Positions 46,511-60,198 of a stretch of DNA of 64,000 nucleotides are shown piece after piece. Source of the stretch: Coffea arabica. Taxonomy: Eukaryota > Streptophyta > Magnoliopsida > Gentianales > Rubiaceae. Positions within the stretch are counted from its first letter, which is position 1; each line of letters begins with the position of its first letter. Position numbers and translations under genes: made by a program. The notes beneath the pieces were generated by a model. The model made no database searches. It had not been told where the DNA came from and was given only the letters and a program-made list of their open reading frames with translations. The stretch covers positions 41,874,287-41,938,286 of the forward strand of contig NC_092326.1 of assembly GCF_036785885.1 (NCBI RefSeq), in the 5' to 3' direction.

Positions 46511-47325
46511 AATTAGTGATTAACAATTATGCCTCTCCCAGATCAAACTAGTCAAAGATCAATTAAAGTATATGCCTTATCAGTTCACCATTGAATCATT
46601 ATACTTAATAAATCAATCAAAGCCACCCTCGTACGTTTCTTTAGACAAACCAAACTCTTTTTTATCTCCAAGTGTCACTTGACCCCACCCTATTATTTCC
46701 AGTTCTTGATTGGATTGCCCTGTCCCAACTGGATCAGCATCACCCCGGAATGTCGCATTCTAGCTACATCTTCCCACCTCCAGAAATTTAAACCCAAAAA
46801 TATAAAAAAGAGCATGTAATACTTACTTAGTAATGGAACCCAAAAATCACCACCCTTGAATCCAGTAGATAACCATTCTCAGCCGTAGGATTATTTCACG
46901 CAATTTCGTTTCATTTTTTTTCGTTAAATATTTGATTATGACAGAAAAGAAAAGAAAAGAAAAGAAAAAAAAGGAACATTTTGCTTCTATGGTTCAGAAT
47001 TTTGGGACTCTCCCGTTCTGTTATCCGTGAAAGAAATAATACTAACTAGTAAGAAAAGCTGATTACCAAAGTAGGCTGAGCACCTCATCTGGATTTTAGT
47101 GCAGATATTTTTTTTTCGATTTGTTTAATAATAGTAAGCACATACTTGTACTATTATTGATTACTACAGATACAGAGAGAGAAAAGGTGAGATTAAGTAC
47201 AGAAGGGATTATCAATATCCATATCAATTCAATCAAGTAGAGAATCAAAAGGGGATGTTTTTAACCGATTCCGAGGTTAAAGAAAGAAGACAGACCCTCG
47301 TGAAACATTCTTGAAGATATCACCA
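46372..47325 (+). promoter_or_regulatory. Upstream region and 5' UTR of starch synthase III
   Basis: Apart from the RNase H-like remnant up to 46510, this is the promoter-proximal region. It has an AAAAG pentamer repeat at about 46940-46968. The ATG at 47326 follows an A/G-rich leader. No specific control element can be asserted. Confidence 0.4.
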
Positions 47326-50300
47326 ATGGAGGTCCCTTTGCCACTGCAGAAACCATTGAGTTGTAGAGCAGTGGTTAATGGTAGAACCCACATCAAGATC
47401 ACGCCTTTTTGGGGATTCCTGCCTCATAGAACCACAAGCTTGTTGTCTTCCCAAGTAAAACTTTGCTTCTCACTCACTGTTTTATTTACTTAAAATGCTA
47501 CTATCGTGAGCAAATTTCCCCTGTTAACTATGGTAGTGATGCTAGGGGTTCATATTAGCATTTAATATGTGCTTGTGTGTGTGCATGTCTTGATGTTTGG
47601 TTACTCGTTGCTTTTATGCGTAAGCAGAGATAGAGCTTGTCCTGTATCAATCAGAGGCTCAAAATGATATCTTGAGTAGAACCCTTTTGTATAAGGTAGT
47701 GATTATTGATTGGATTGCACTTTTTTTTTTTTATAATCAGTCTTGATGGGAATTAGAACCGATTCATGTCTCTTTAAGGCTAGTGTGTTCGCCTCCTCCC
47801 CCTCCCCCTTCCTCCTCTCTCTTTCTCTCTTTCACACACACACAAACACAAACTGAGTACTTTGCCGCTGATCATGATGACATTCTAGCTGTGGAAGATG
47901 GCCTGGGGAGGGGTGGCTTTACCACTTGAGCTAAAGCTTACTCTTTTCTAGGCGTAGTTTAGTGGCCACTTTTCATTAACATTTTTTGTATGCATATATG
48001 CTGTCTCACAAACTGTTAAAAGGGTTTGTCTTTGTATTGTTTCTTGGTAGGCATATGTTTCTGGTCAGTTCGTTCTATTTGGTTGTGTGCCCTTTGAGGC
48101 AGAACCAGTTGTCTGTTAATACTTATAAGACTTTGTTCAATGCTACATCAATAGCAGTTTCATTATTTCTGTCAAATTCTGGTAGCTTTTTGTGTACATT
48201 GTGGATTATAGTGGACTTGCTGCGTTGATATATTTTATCCTATCTGATGCATTTGTTATAGTCTTCTTTATGGAGCAAGGACTATGGGGTAGCTCACATT
48301 TCGCATCGAATCACTGCAAGTGCAGGTTGGTTGCTTTCATTTTTAAGTTTCCATTGAACGTCTTGGACTTGAGCTATTTCTCTAATTTTCTTAATATTTA
48401 CTTGAATGTTGCATTGTGTAGATTTTTCTAGAAGAAGACAAAGAAGAACACCAACTCCTAGAACTCAAGACTCTACACCAAAAGGGTTTGTGCCAAGAAC
48501 ACAGCCAGGGACAAGCAGCCAGAGAAGAGATCAGAAAAACAATGGGCAGAAAGAAAGTCAGAGTAACTTGCCACCCAAGGATCTTGGGACTGCAAACAAA
48601 AATAGAATTGACCTCAAACAAACCAGTGAAGAACAGGATGATGACATTGAACAAGCAAAGGAGGAAGATTATGAAAATGAAATTGACAATGTTGTTGAAG
48701 AGGACTGGCCAAGCCGGAAACCACCACTTGATGCTGAAATGAGCAAGTTGACAGAAAATGGAAGAATTAGATCTGGTAATAAGGACCTAACTGAGACAAA
48801 TGAAGTAAGAGGAGTTGCAAAGGAAAATGAAGTTGACGGTCATTTGAGTGGAATTGCTTTAGAAGATCAGCCATTTGATGTTATCACAAGTAATAAGCCC
48901 GTCGAAATTGATGACCCAAAACAGCAAGACACAATTAAGAAAAATGATGTAAACCAGATCGGGAGTACTCGAATTGTCAAATATATGAGTGAAGATGAAT
49001 TCTTGAAACCAGAGCAAAAGGAGAAGGATGATTCTTCTCTAAGGTTAAGGATGGAAATGGAAGCAAATTTACGCAAACATGCATTGGAAAGGCTTGCTGA
49101 AGAAAATTTTGAGAAAGGAAACAGATTATTCTGTTATCCTGAATTGGTAAAACCTGATCAAGATATAGAAGTGTTCCTCAATAGAAGTCTATCCACATTG
49201 AGTAATGAACCTGACGTACTGATAATGGGAGCCTTTAATGACTGGCGATGGAAATCTTTTACTACGAAGTTGGATAAGACAAGTCTCAATGGTGATTGGT
49301 GGGCTTGCCAGGTCCATGTTCCTAAGGAAGCATACAAGATAGATTTTGTGTTCTACAATGGAAAAGATGTCTATGATAATAATGACAAAAAAGATTTCTG
49401 CATTACTGTTGAAGGTGGTATGACTGTTCCTGAGTTTGAAGATTTCTTGCTTGAGGAGAAACGCAAGGAGTTGGAGAAACTTGCGAAGGAGGAAGCTGAA
49501 AGGAAAAGACATGAAGAAGAACAGAAGCGCATAGAAGCAGAGAAAGCTGCACGTGAGGCTGATAGAGCGCAGGCAAGAGAGGAGGCTGCAAGGAGACAGG
49601 AAATGTTGAAAGAGTGGATAAAAAAGGCTGCGAAGTCTGTTGATGATGTCTGGCACATAGAACCTAGCGATTTTAAAGGTGGGGACAAGGTCAGGTTGTT
49701 CTATAAAAAGAGCTCAGGTCCATTGATTCAGGCTGAGGAGTTATGGCTGCATGGAGGTCACAATAAGTGGAAGGATGGGCTGTCCATCTCAACAAAGCTT
49801 GCCAGATCTGAGAGGAAAAGTGGAGATTGGTGGTATGCTGAAAGTAAGTATGATATCCTATGTGATTTGAATGATCAATGATGCATGTTGGTATTCATGA
49901 TAGAGTATGATATGAAGATTCTTTTTGTCAAGTAAAATGTTTACCTTACATAAGAAGTGCTTCATCTGATTTGATTTCTAGTTTGTTAGGACTTGGGGAA
50001 TCGGTACTTAGACTGGGTAGAGCTAGTCTTTTGAAGGATAAAATTGGATTCCATCAATATTGATTTCTTTGAGAGAATCTCATTTCTTGAAGTGATAATA
50101 TGAACTTGTTTATCAGAGTTCATGCAGATTCTTCTGAAGCTGAAAGTTATGTTATGGAATTTATCATGAATCTCTGAAATTCTTCCTATTCGGAGATCTA
50201 CAGTTGTGCACTATTTGTTGGAGATTTCTTTGTGCATCTTTTACTGAATTTTTGCGTTTATGATAAACACTTCAATTTTTTTTTTAATAATTACTTGAAC

Positions 50301-53300
50301 CATTTTTTTACTTGCAGAGACATAATATATTATTTGCAACAGATGTTTGTATCTCTGAAAACTTCATGCACTTCTTCTTCAGCTTTCTTTTTCCATTGAT
50401 GTTGCAATTTTATCTGATCTATTTTTATTTTGTTTACAGTTGTTGTGCCTAATCGTGCCCTTGTCTTGGACTGGGTTTTTGCTGATGGTCCACCTCACCA
50501 AGCAAGGGTTTACGATAACAATGATAGGCAGGATTTCCGTGCTATTGTTCCACGGCGTGTTCCTGAGGATCACTATTGGGTTGAAGAAGAGCATCAGATA
50601 TACCAAAATCTCCAAGAGGAGAGACGGATCAGAGAGGAGGCCATCCGTGCTAAGGTTGATGTTTTGAAAAATATATTCAAAAGATGTTGTCAAAATGGCA
50701 CCTTGATTTCAATTCTTTATGATGCAAAATTGATGGAGTAGAGAAATTCTTTTCTAACTGCTGCCTGTGCCCTTCCAACCCCCCACCCCCCCCCCCAAAA
50801 AAAAAAAAAAAAAAAATCAGTCCAATTCAATTTTTCTTTATGGGAAAAATTTCTGTTGATATATCTAAATCTTAATCTCTCGTGATCTGCCATCTGTAGG
50901 CTGAGAAGACAGCATGGATGAAAGCAGAAACAAAGGAAAGAACTTTGAAAACATTTCTTTTATCTCAAAAGCATATTGTCTACACTGAACCTCTTGATGT
51001 CCAAGCTGGGAATGCTGCAACTGTTTTCTATAATCCTACCAACACAGTCTTGAATGGGAAGCCTGAAATTTGGTTCAGATTCTCATTCAATCGTTGGACT
51101 CACCGTATGGGTCCATTGCCACCACAGAGAATGTTGCCTGCTGATCAAAGTTCTCATGTTAAAGCAACTGGTGTGTATTTTTTGCTACTATGTACAGCGA
51201 GGAAGTATTTTTAGGTTTATTAGTTTTCTTTAACAGATTATTCTGTTTCCTGCTTGCATTTTGATATTTAACAAGGCTAGGCATTTTTCATCTGGGGAAG
51301 AACTGACTGAAGTCTTTGCTTCCCTAGATCAAAATTTTATTTAATTTGTTCTTTCAGAACCTTTCGGCAGACCTCTGTTTACCTTTTCTGCACATACATT
51401 TGCTCTGACCCAAGATAAGGTGGCTAATAGTCGTCTGTGATGTTTTGGATGCTTACAATACAAACTTATGATGTGTAACTAAAATTTCTGAATTGCATAA
51501 AACTTTTCTGCATAAAACTTTTCTGGAACGCAACCATGACAAATAAAAAAAGTAGCATCCTGTAAATTTTACATGCACAGTTTGGTAGAACCAATTCATG
51601 GCTTAGTAGGAAGATTAACAATAAGTGATGCATATCTGCAGCCACCTGTATTCATGATACATTGCGTGAATATGGATTCCATTTTCTCAGCACTCTTAAG
51701 ACTATATACATGCTGGATGTATCTTTTATTCATTTGCAAGTAAACCTTGAATAAGAATACATCCAAAATAATATTCTTATGCCTTTTTCTTTCCCATAGT
51801 TAAGGTTCCTTTAGATGCATATATGATGGACTTTGTATTCTCTGAGAAAGAGGATGGTGGAATTTTTGACAACAAGAATGGCATGGACTATCACATACCT
51901 GTTATTGGAGGAGTTATCAAGGAACCCCCGATGCATATTGTGCATATTTCAGTTGAAATGGCTCCCATTGCAAAGGTTGGTTTCAAGGTTTTTTCAGATA
52001 TGTCAAAAAGTGAACACAACACACTTGCTCATTTGTCCTTGATTAATTTCTCCAACTGTTATCAAGAAAGTAGTAACAGTTTCAACTGTTTCTTTCTCTG
52101 ATATACTGATGGTTTGGGAGAAACTTCTTTTTTGTGATGCATGTGATTTGTACCATTTAGGATTGGTGTTGCAGTTGATTCATGCTTGTAATTTCAAAAC
52201 CATTTTGATGAAGGCTGTGGTCATCTACTCATTTTTGCAATTTTCTCTATGCTTTAACAGGTGGGAGGCCTTGGTGATGTTGTCACTAGCCTTTCCCGTG
52301 CTGTACAGGATTTAAAACATAGTGTAGATGTTATCCTTCCGAAGTATGACTGTTTGAACTTTAGCCATGTAAGTTTTCATCTGTTTATATGGCTGGGTGT
52401 CATGTCTTCCTTACGGCTGTGAATAGTGGCCTGCAGATTCTATTTATTTACTTTTCTGATCTCTTAGTTTGATGGAATATTTCTTCCAATGTATTAAATG
52501 TGTACTTTTATGGATCAGTCATATTTTTTAAATGCCGTCATTGGGCAGTTGAAACAGTCTGACTATTGCAGTCATTGCAGTACTATGATGATTGCACATC
52601 ATTGATTATTTCTAACTCAACAGAAGTCTTACTACACTAATATATAGACAGATGTATATTACACAATATTTCTGGATATTTGCTTCCTGAAATGTAGAGA
52701 TCTAGTGCCTGATCCATTGTTCTGTATGACCAGTTCTCTTTTTATGCTAATATTGTTAGCCAATCAGGAAAACCATCTTAGATGTTATTTTTATAGGAAG
52801 TGCTTCCTCATAATCTGTTGGCTGAACTAGTAACCTTTTGCTCGAGAGCTGATTAGCTCTATGTCATTTGAACAGGTCAAGGATTTTCAGTTTCATAAAA
52901 GCTATTCTTGGGGTGGGACTGAAATTAAAGTTTGGTTTGGCAAGGTGGAAGGCCTCTCTGTCTACTTTTTGGAGCCTCAAAATGGGTAATTGCTGTAATA
53001 CCCATACTCCTTTTTTTCTGTGGTCCCCTTGTTTAATTCTACTACGATTTTGCTGTATAGTGCAAACACTATTTAGGGAGTACTTGATGACCAGTAATAT
53101 ACTCAATATTTTAGCTTCTCTTGCTAAAATGCTTCCTGATTCTTTTTATTATTGTGGTACATTCAAATGTTCTTGATAAAATTAGTCTTTTGAGTTATTT
53201 GTAGGAAAGTTCTTTCTACACAAATCACATGACATGAAAGGTATTATGTTTCTTGATTTGTTCTTTGAAAAATGGGTAATTAATATGGGTAACTTGTATC

Positions 53301-56300
53301 CCAACTTATGGCCTCCTCATATCTTCTTATCCTTGAGAGGGCTTTACTTCCCTCTCTTATGTACCCATAGCTCTCACGAAAATCAATTGGTGTTGAAGTG
53401 CATGTTTCTTCTTGGCAGTTTCAAAATACAAAATGGAACTAAAGAGTTGGTCAAATTAGAAAAAAGTAATTACAACTAAATGGGGCTATTTTTTTTTTTC
53501 CATTGCAAGTAATTATACTAAGTATGTGGTCTTGGAATCTACATCTCAGTTGACCATTCAATTGATATGAGTCAACTCATCGTAGTTGATAGATCATTTA
53601 AGATGATAGCCTATCCCCGCCTTCATATTTTGCACTATAAACTCTTTCTTTCTGGAAATGTTATCCCTTAAAAGGTTGTTTCGGATCTTTAGGTTCTGAT
53701 TGTCTCACAGAAAATAAGCTAAACAAGATAGAACAAATTTCTGGAAAAAACTGTATTAGTATAGCTGTCTCGTCTAAAATTTTTGACAGGAACACATAGA
53801 AGCTTTACTCAGTTTGAGAATTTGTTCCTGGTTGCCATATCATTGGAGAAATGGGAAACTTGGTATTTCCTTTTGCTTGGAAATTTATGTTTCCTGAAGT
53901 AATGTATTGTGTCTCTTCTTCTTTTGAGTTCTGAATCAACAGAGACGTGACTTTTTATTTAGATCCTTTCTTTCCTTATACATGTTCCAACAACTTGATT
54001 GCTACTACGAATTTGATGAACCTTGGCATGTGATTCCTTTACAATTTCATAATGAAGGTTTATATTATTTTGCCTATTTTGTGCATTTTATTGTAAGCTT
54101 CACTTATGTTATCATCTAGTAAAGAGGAGAACTTTTCATGCCATCTGTTTCTATCGTTTGAGTCTAGAGTTTTGCTTTGTTTCTGGATGTGCATGTTTGC
54201 TTTCTTCCTACAAGTAGAAGGGTAGATCAACTTCTAAGTTGTCTACCTGAGAAAATGAAATGGTGCAGTGAGTGAAGTCTTTATTATGAATTGATAATTG
54301 GCTAACTAATGTCAATTTGTTTGGTGCAGTTTGAGATTTCAGTTTCACTATGTTTTTAGATACATTTTTTCTATCGTTCTCTCTGAAATGTTGAGTGGGG
54401 AAAATCAACCTTATGAAGGATGATAAAAAAGAGAATGAAGTTGTTTCTCAGTTACCTCACATATTCAGTACAATTATACATCATATATGTTCTTTCCCTA
54501 GGTCTTTGTAAATTTGTTTAGGGGAAATGGCTGTTGTATTATACATTCATTTGCCTGTGGCAGGTTTTTTGGGAAAGGCTGTATATATGGTTGCCATAAC
54601 GATGGTGAAAGATTTGGTTTCTTTTGTCATGTTGCTCTTGAGTTCCTTTTGCAAAGTGGATTCCATCCAGTAAGTCTAATTTTTCATAAAGTAACAGTCA
54701 TTCACCATTAAGAAAATAAATTTTAGTTTTGTTCAGATCTGATGTATGAGTGGTTTGTTAAAGTACTATATCCAATTTCTCTGATCATGTTGATGAGTGA
54801 TGCATTGTGTGAATGGAGGCACTTCTTGCGTATAGATTGCTCTGATATCTAAAAAGATGCACATAATCAGAGATGACTTTTCTGGAAAGCTTCTGAAAAG
54901 ATGCACATATCTAAAAAGCTTCTGAAAAGAATACATTCTGGAAAAGCTGTTTCAAAGTTTAAAAGAGAGCACGTGTTGGCCCAAATGCTGAAGCCACTGT
55001 TCTCCAAAACTATATTTTTACTGTTGTTGCTGCCAATGTCACCTTCCCATTGACATGGAAAAAAATAACCTACAAGTTAGTAAAAAAATTATTTACACAG
55101 GACTTTTCCTGTTGAAGAACCATTTCTCAAGTTCAAAATAAAAAAAAAATATTTTAGAGGTAAAAGCTAAATGTGAATACCTTAAAACCAATTTTAGTTT
55201 GAACCAAGCTGGAGCCTACTTCTTTTGAGAAAACAAAGGAAGGTGTAATTAACTTCTGATGTTCTGATTTTGATTTTCATGTTAGTTCTTTGTAAAGGTA
55301 CATAGAGTAAGTATATTCTTGCTATCTTCTTTTCCTTTCTCCTGGTGCTTCCATTTGTCCTCTCTGTCTGTCGAGCAGTAAAACCAATTTTTTAACTGTA
55401 TAATATCCAAGAAATTTGTAGGCAGTACGTACAAAGGCCTGATTAGAGTACGTGCAAGGAACAAAATTGAGAGTCCATTGCTTTGATGACATTTACTGTT
55501 ACTTTTGTTTTGACAGGACATTATTCATTGTCATGATTGGTCTAGTGCTCCAGTTGCATGGTTATTCAAAGAACAATATATGCACTATGGTCTTAGTAAA
55601 GCCCGCATTGTTTTCACAATACATAACCTCGAATTTGGAGCACATTTGATTGGCAAAGCAATGGCATACACTGATAAGGCTACAACTGTGAGTGCCTGAT
55701 ATACTCTATACTCATTTTCCAGCCTGTTAATGATTATATTCTTTACCTTCTGTTGCAATGAAAAAAGTTTCTTCAATCAGTATCACAGACGGCATAAGAC
55801 TCTGAATGTGTCTTTTGCTTTAGGTCTCCCCCACTTATTCGCAGGAGGTCTCAGGAAATCCTGCAGTTGCTTCTCATCTTTACAAGTTCCATGGAATACT
55901 AAATGGCATTGACCCAGACATATGGGACCCTTATAATGATAAATTCATTCCTGTAAGTATTAAAATTTTTTGATCTTCTTTTTCCCTGCTTCTCTGGTAC
56001 CTTCATTCATCTTTTTACCCATAATGGAGTAAAACTAAATCTATCTTGTTAAATTCCATTTTGTTATATCATTGACTTGTTATTTTATGGATGCCTGACT
56101 TTAGGAAGGTTATGGTATTTGCTACTTCAGTACTTTGTTCAACTTTTAGCAGATTTAGTGTGCCTTGCCGTCTAAATAACATCAACACCAATTGATATTG
56201 ATCAATTATTTGGTACTGCTGGATATTTGCACTGGGGATAGGTTTTATCTAGTACAGAATGAGATACTTTTCTGGAGATGATGATAGAATTTAGAGCTTT

Positions 56301-59300
56301 GTGGAGCAGCAGGCTAGGGTAAGGCTACTGAAGGTACAAACAGAACTGAAGGAGACACTGTAAGATAAGAGATTAGTTACTGCTAAAAAACATTGTGTGT
56401 AATGAACTAAGCAGTCTGAGGTTTAATCTTGGTAGAAGCTAAAGGACGATAAGTGGCTCTATGGGAGTCTTTTTGTGCATGTCCTGTATATTTCAGCTGC
56501 TCTTAGATGATCTAGATGACTTTCTGCTTTCTTGAACGAATCAATTGAAATGTTCTTTGTGCTTTGCATAAAATTTTGGTCCCCTTTTGCAGCTATTTAA
56601 TCTTCTTACTTTCGATTCTATGGAGCTATAATTTGTTTAATGAGCAAATTCTAGTTTTTGATAGGCTAAATCTGCAGCATTGATGTTATCATCCATCATA
56701 ACTAATGCATGAAGAGTGCTCTAGTACTGTGGTTTCTTAAGCTTCAATTTGTGATATGCTCTTGCGAAGGGGTAAGTTTTCCATATGTTAATTGGGGCCC
56801 AAGCATTCCAAATTTGTGTTTGATATGTGTTTGAATGCTCTATGCATTATGTGACTGCCTAGTATGTTGCTGGCTCTATATGTTGATTATGCCTATGAAG
56901 ACAATGTTTGGTCACTTACTGCAAATTTTTGGGTTTCCTTATGTAAAGAAGAAATAAATTAATTGAGGAAACATTTAAGAGGAGGAGAATTTCCATAGAG
57001 GACCTCAAATGTTTTTTTTAAACTTTTTTGAGTCTCCAGCCATGGTCTGACAATATACCATAAAAGGGAGGCCATTTTTTGAAACTAGAAAATTCTCTCC
57101 TGTCTAAATTTGTATAATGCTAATGCATTACTAATTATTGCAGGTATCTTACACTTCAGAAAATGTTATTGAAGGCAAAAGGGCTGCTAAAGAAGTTTTG
57201 CAGCAGAAGCTTGGCTTGAAAAGGGCAGACCTGCCTCTGGTAGGAATTATCAGTCGTTTGACTCACCAGAAAGGGATCCACCTAATAAAACATGCAATTT
57301 GGCGCACTTTGGACCGCGGTGGACAGGTTTTTTGCTTCTTACTTCCTTCTCCGGTTGCTCATAGGGTTCAAATTTAACTGATTGCTTACCCTGCATGTGA
57401 TTGTTCGAGGATTGCATTTGACTCTTCACCAGATATGAATCTATACCATGGACTTTTGTAGTTTCCTAACAACAATGAATTTTTTTAGTTTTGACGTGTT
57501 GTTGGTATCAATCTAAACTTGCCCTTTAGCCTACTTTTTGTATATTCACATGTGATGTCAACTTACCTGTGTAGCTCTATCTGGGTGGTTTGGAGCATTG
57601 GGTGGATAAATGAGCTGTATGATTGTGAAGTAAATCATACTAAAATGACCATAATGTGCATATACATCGATGAGTTGAAAGTTCTGATGCTTGTTTCCAA
57701 TTAGGAAGTGGTTGATATGTTAACCCTGTATTTGGTGTTTTAACGGACTATGGTGCAGGTTGTCCTGCTGGGTTCGGCTCCTGACCCACGCATCCAAAAT
57801 GATTTTGTTAATTTGGCAAATCAATTGCATTCTTCTCATAATGACCGTGCACGCCTTTGCCTGACCTACGATGAACCTCTGTCTCACTTGGTATTCACTT
57901 GTGGAACTTCCTCTCCAGTTTCACATATATTTTCCAGTTGCACTTGTATTAAATGGTTCATTTGAAATTGCAGATTTATGCTGGTGCAGATTTCATTTTG
58001 GTCCCTTCAATTTTTGAGCCATGTGGACTCACTCAACTTACAGCAATGAGATATGGTTCGATCCCTGTTGTTCGTAAAACTGGAGGTGTGTGGATAAATT
58101 CTGGTCTTCTGATATTTCTGGTGATAGAAAATAGTGACTTTAATCTGTTACCTTTTCTTTTTGCTGAATCCTTGTGTTTGGGAGGTTTCTTTTTCTGTTG
58201 TTTTTTTTTTTTCTGAAAGTTATTATTGAACTGAGCCACCAAGCTTTGGCTCAGTGGACACCAAAAAGAGATCAAGTCCCTCTTTGGGTTGTAGGTTGGG
58301 GGTTCGAAACGCACCTGCAGTGAAAAAAATTCAAAGGAGGTGCCAGAGCACTCCTTTGGTTTAGTCGGGTCTGTACAGCTGCTAGCTTCTTATACAGCCT
58401 CTTTTAGGCTCCCTCTCCCTGTAGAATATGATAGATTAGGTTGTAGGTATGTTATCGTTGCAGCAAAAAAAAAAAAAAAAAAAAAAGTTATTATAGAACT
58501 GTCTATTGCATTCTAGGAGTTCAGTCGAAAGTTTTTGCGACTCTATTATGATTAGGATATTGCTCTCTCAGAAACTTTGCCCAACAAATTTCTATTCAAA
58601 TGGAACTGCTATGCCACCATGATATTTTTTGGTTCGTCTAAAGTTCTGCTCTATTTTTTCTTTTTTCTCTTTCTTTTTCATCTTTGAATTTAATCTCCTA
58701 AAAGAAATTTTGCTGTACGGCATAGTTTTGGAAGATTAGGACAAAAAGAAAGCAGGAGAAAAGAAAAGAGAATCTTGCTGAATCATTACCCATCTTGTTT
58801 GGGTGTTCACTAACAAGATGTGGCCTTGTAGGACAAGAGTAGACGTGCAGTGATCCCATTTCTGCTCTTTTATTCCTTCACTAAACAAGTAAGAGTGAAA
58901 GTGGCAGGCTTTCTCTTCAAATAACTTTTCTTTCCTCCCAAATGAGCTGCAAATGTGTAAAGGATCTCTACACCAGCAGCACAAAAAATTTCAAGGCAAG
59001 ACTTTTCACAGTTAGGATGTCTTGCAAATTGCTGTTGCAAACCTCATCTATTCCATTGTTTTTTTTCTTTTAAATTTTCTTTGAAACTGATAATTTTCTA
59101 ATTTCAGTGAAAGGGCCAATCATTTTAAATAACAATCATCTTGAGTTTAACAAGTTGTAAAATGTGCTTTTCCCTGAATCAAATGAAGCAAATTTGGTTT
59201 GAACTGGCGACTTGCATGTATAATGAGATCTCTGTTGTGCCAATTTGAATGTTGTCCTTTTATGGCCACAAGAATTTTGCCTCTGTCATATGTCCACTAG

Positions 59301-60198
59301 TTGTGTGACATCACCTGCAGCTTGTAATCCACCTTGAGGTTCCCTAGCATAATTTCCCAAATCTGGAATTCTGGGTACTCCCACTGTGAGGTATTTAGGC
59401 AATGTGTCAGATCATATTTAAGCTTTTCAAGTGACTAAATTCATTTCCTTCTATGTCATGAAACTTTACTAGAACTGGAATGTTGAGTTCCTTAATCTGC
59501 ATTTATGGCAGTTTTTGATCTTGGATTTTATTTTACATTGACTGTCTTTTCACTGCATCATTCTAGGGCTTTACGACACTGTATTTGATGTTGACCATGA
59601 CAAAGAAAGAGCACAAGCTTGTGCTTTGGAACCAAATGGATTCAGTTTTGATGGAGCAGATGCTGCTGGCATTGATTACGCACTCAATAGGTAAAATTAA
59701 TCCGATCCTATTGGGTTGGAGTCCAAATTTGGCACTCATTCCTGCAGTGATAGTATGCCTATTTTCTTCATATAAATGGGAATAGTTAGATCCTTTTTCT
59801 CTTTACTTCCTTTTGGAACTTCGTGGGCCAGTCAGAAAGATTAGGCAAGACAATTCTAATGTTTGAGCGTCCAAGTGCTGTCGTAAAATGCTCTACGATT
59901 TTTATTTCCATATCAAAAAATGGAACAAGAAAAAATAGTAAAGGAAACTATGCTGTGGGAACAGAAATGTGTTTAAGGGAAAGATAGGAAGCAAGAAATA
60001 AGGGGCATACTTAATTGCTAGTTAACTTGGTTATGAGATGTAACTTGCTTCCTGTTTCTGTTTCTCAGAGCTTTGTCTGCTTGGTATGATGGCCGAGACT
60101 GGTTCAATTCGTTGTGCAAACGAGTAATGGAGCAAGACTGGTCTTGGAATCGCCCTGCTCTTGATTACTTGGAGCTCTATCATGCGGCTCTAAAGTGA
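47326..60198 (+). CDS. SS3: Starch synthase III, plastid precursor
   Basis: Sixteen exons: 47326-47454, 48262-48325, 48422-49843, 50440-50654, 50900-51170, 51800-51975, 52261-52368, 52876-52985, 54564-54669, 55517-55687, 55824-55952, 57144-57326, 57759-57890, 57974-58085, 59567-59690 and 60069-60198. All are GT-AG and in phase, giving 1193 residues. A plastid transit peptide (about 1-60) is followed by a variable acidic stretch and CBM53 starch-binding modules at ~300-400, ~475-590 and ~620-735. A Lys/Glu/Ala-rich coiled coil (~410-475) separates the first two. The GT5 glucosyltransferase domain (~745-1193) has the ADP-glucose-binding KVGGLGD at 759-765, [18 protein letters not shown] and the C-terminal KTGGL at 1107-1111. 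It elongates amylopectin long chains from ADP-glucose. The modules and coil support starch binding and complex formation with other starch enzymes. All signature motifs are intact. AATAAA lies at 60352. Confidence 0.97.
58234..58485 (+). mobile_element. SINE in starch synthase III intron 14
   Basis: A tRNA-type pol III promoter is visible: A-box-like TGGCTCAGTGG at 58247-58257 and B-box GGTTCGAAAC at 58301-58310, spaced as in plant SINEs. The copy ends in a ~22-base A tract. A target duplication AGTTATTATTGAACTG / AGTTATTATAGAACTG (58218-58233 and 58486-58501, one mismatch) brackets it. The SINE lies in the same sense as the gene, within a long intron. Confidence 0.9.

Noticed and set aside
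47880-47945. Sequence GGCTTTACCACTTGAGCTAA resembling part of a tRNA.
   Set aside because: No acceptor stem, anticodon loop or B-box can be drawn around it.
48867-49688. Long minus-strand frames opposite starch synthase III exon 3.
   Set aside because: Antisense of a Lys/Glu-rich coil, giving Ser/Phe/Leu-rich nonsense; no domain.
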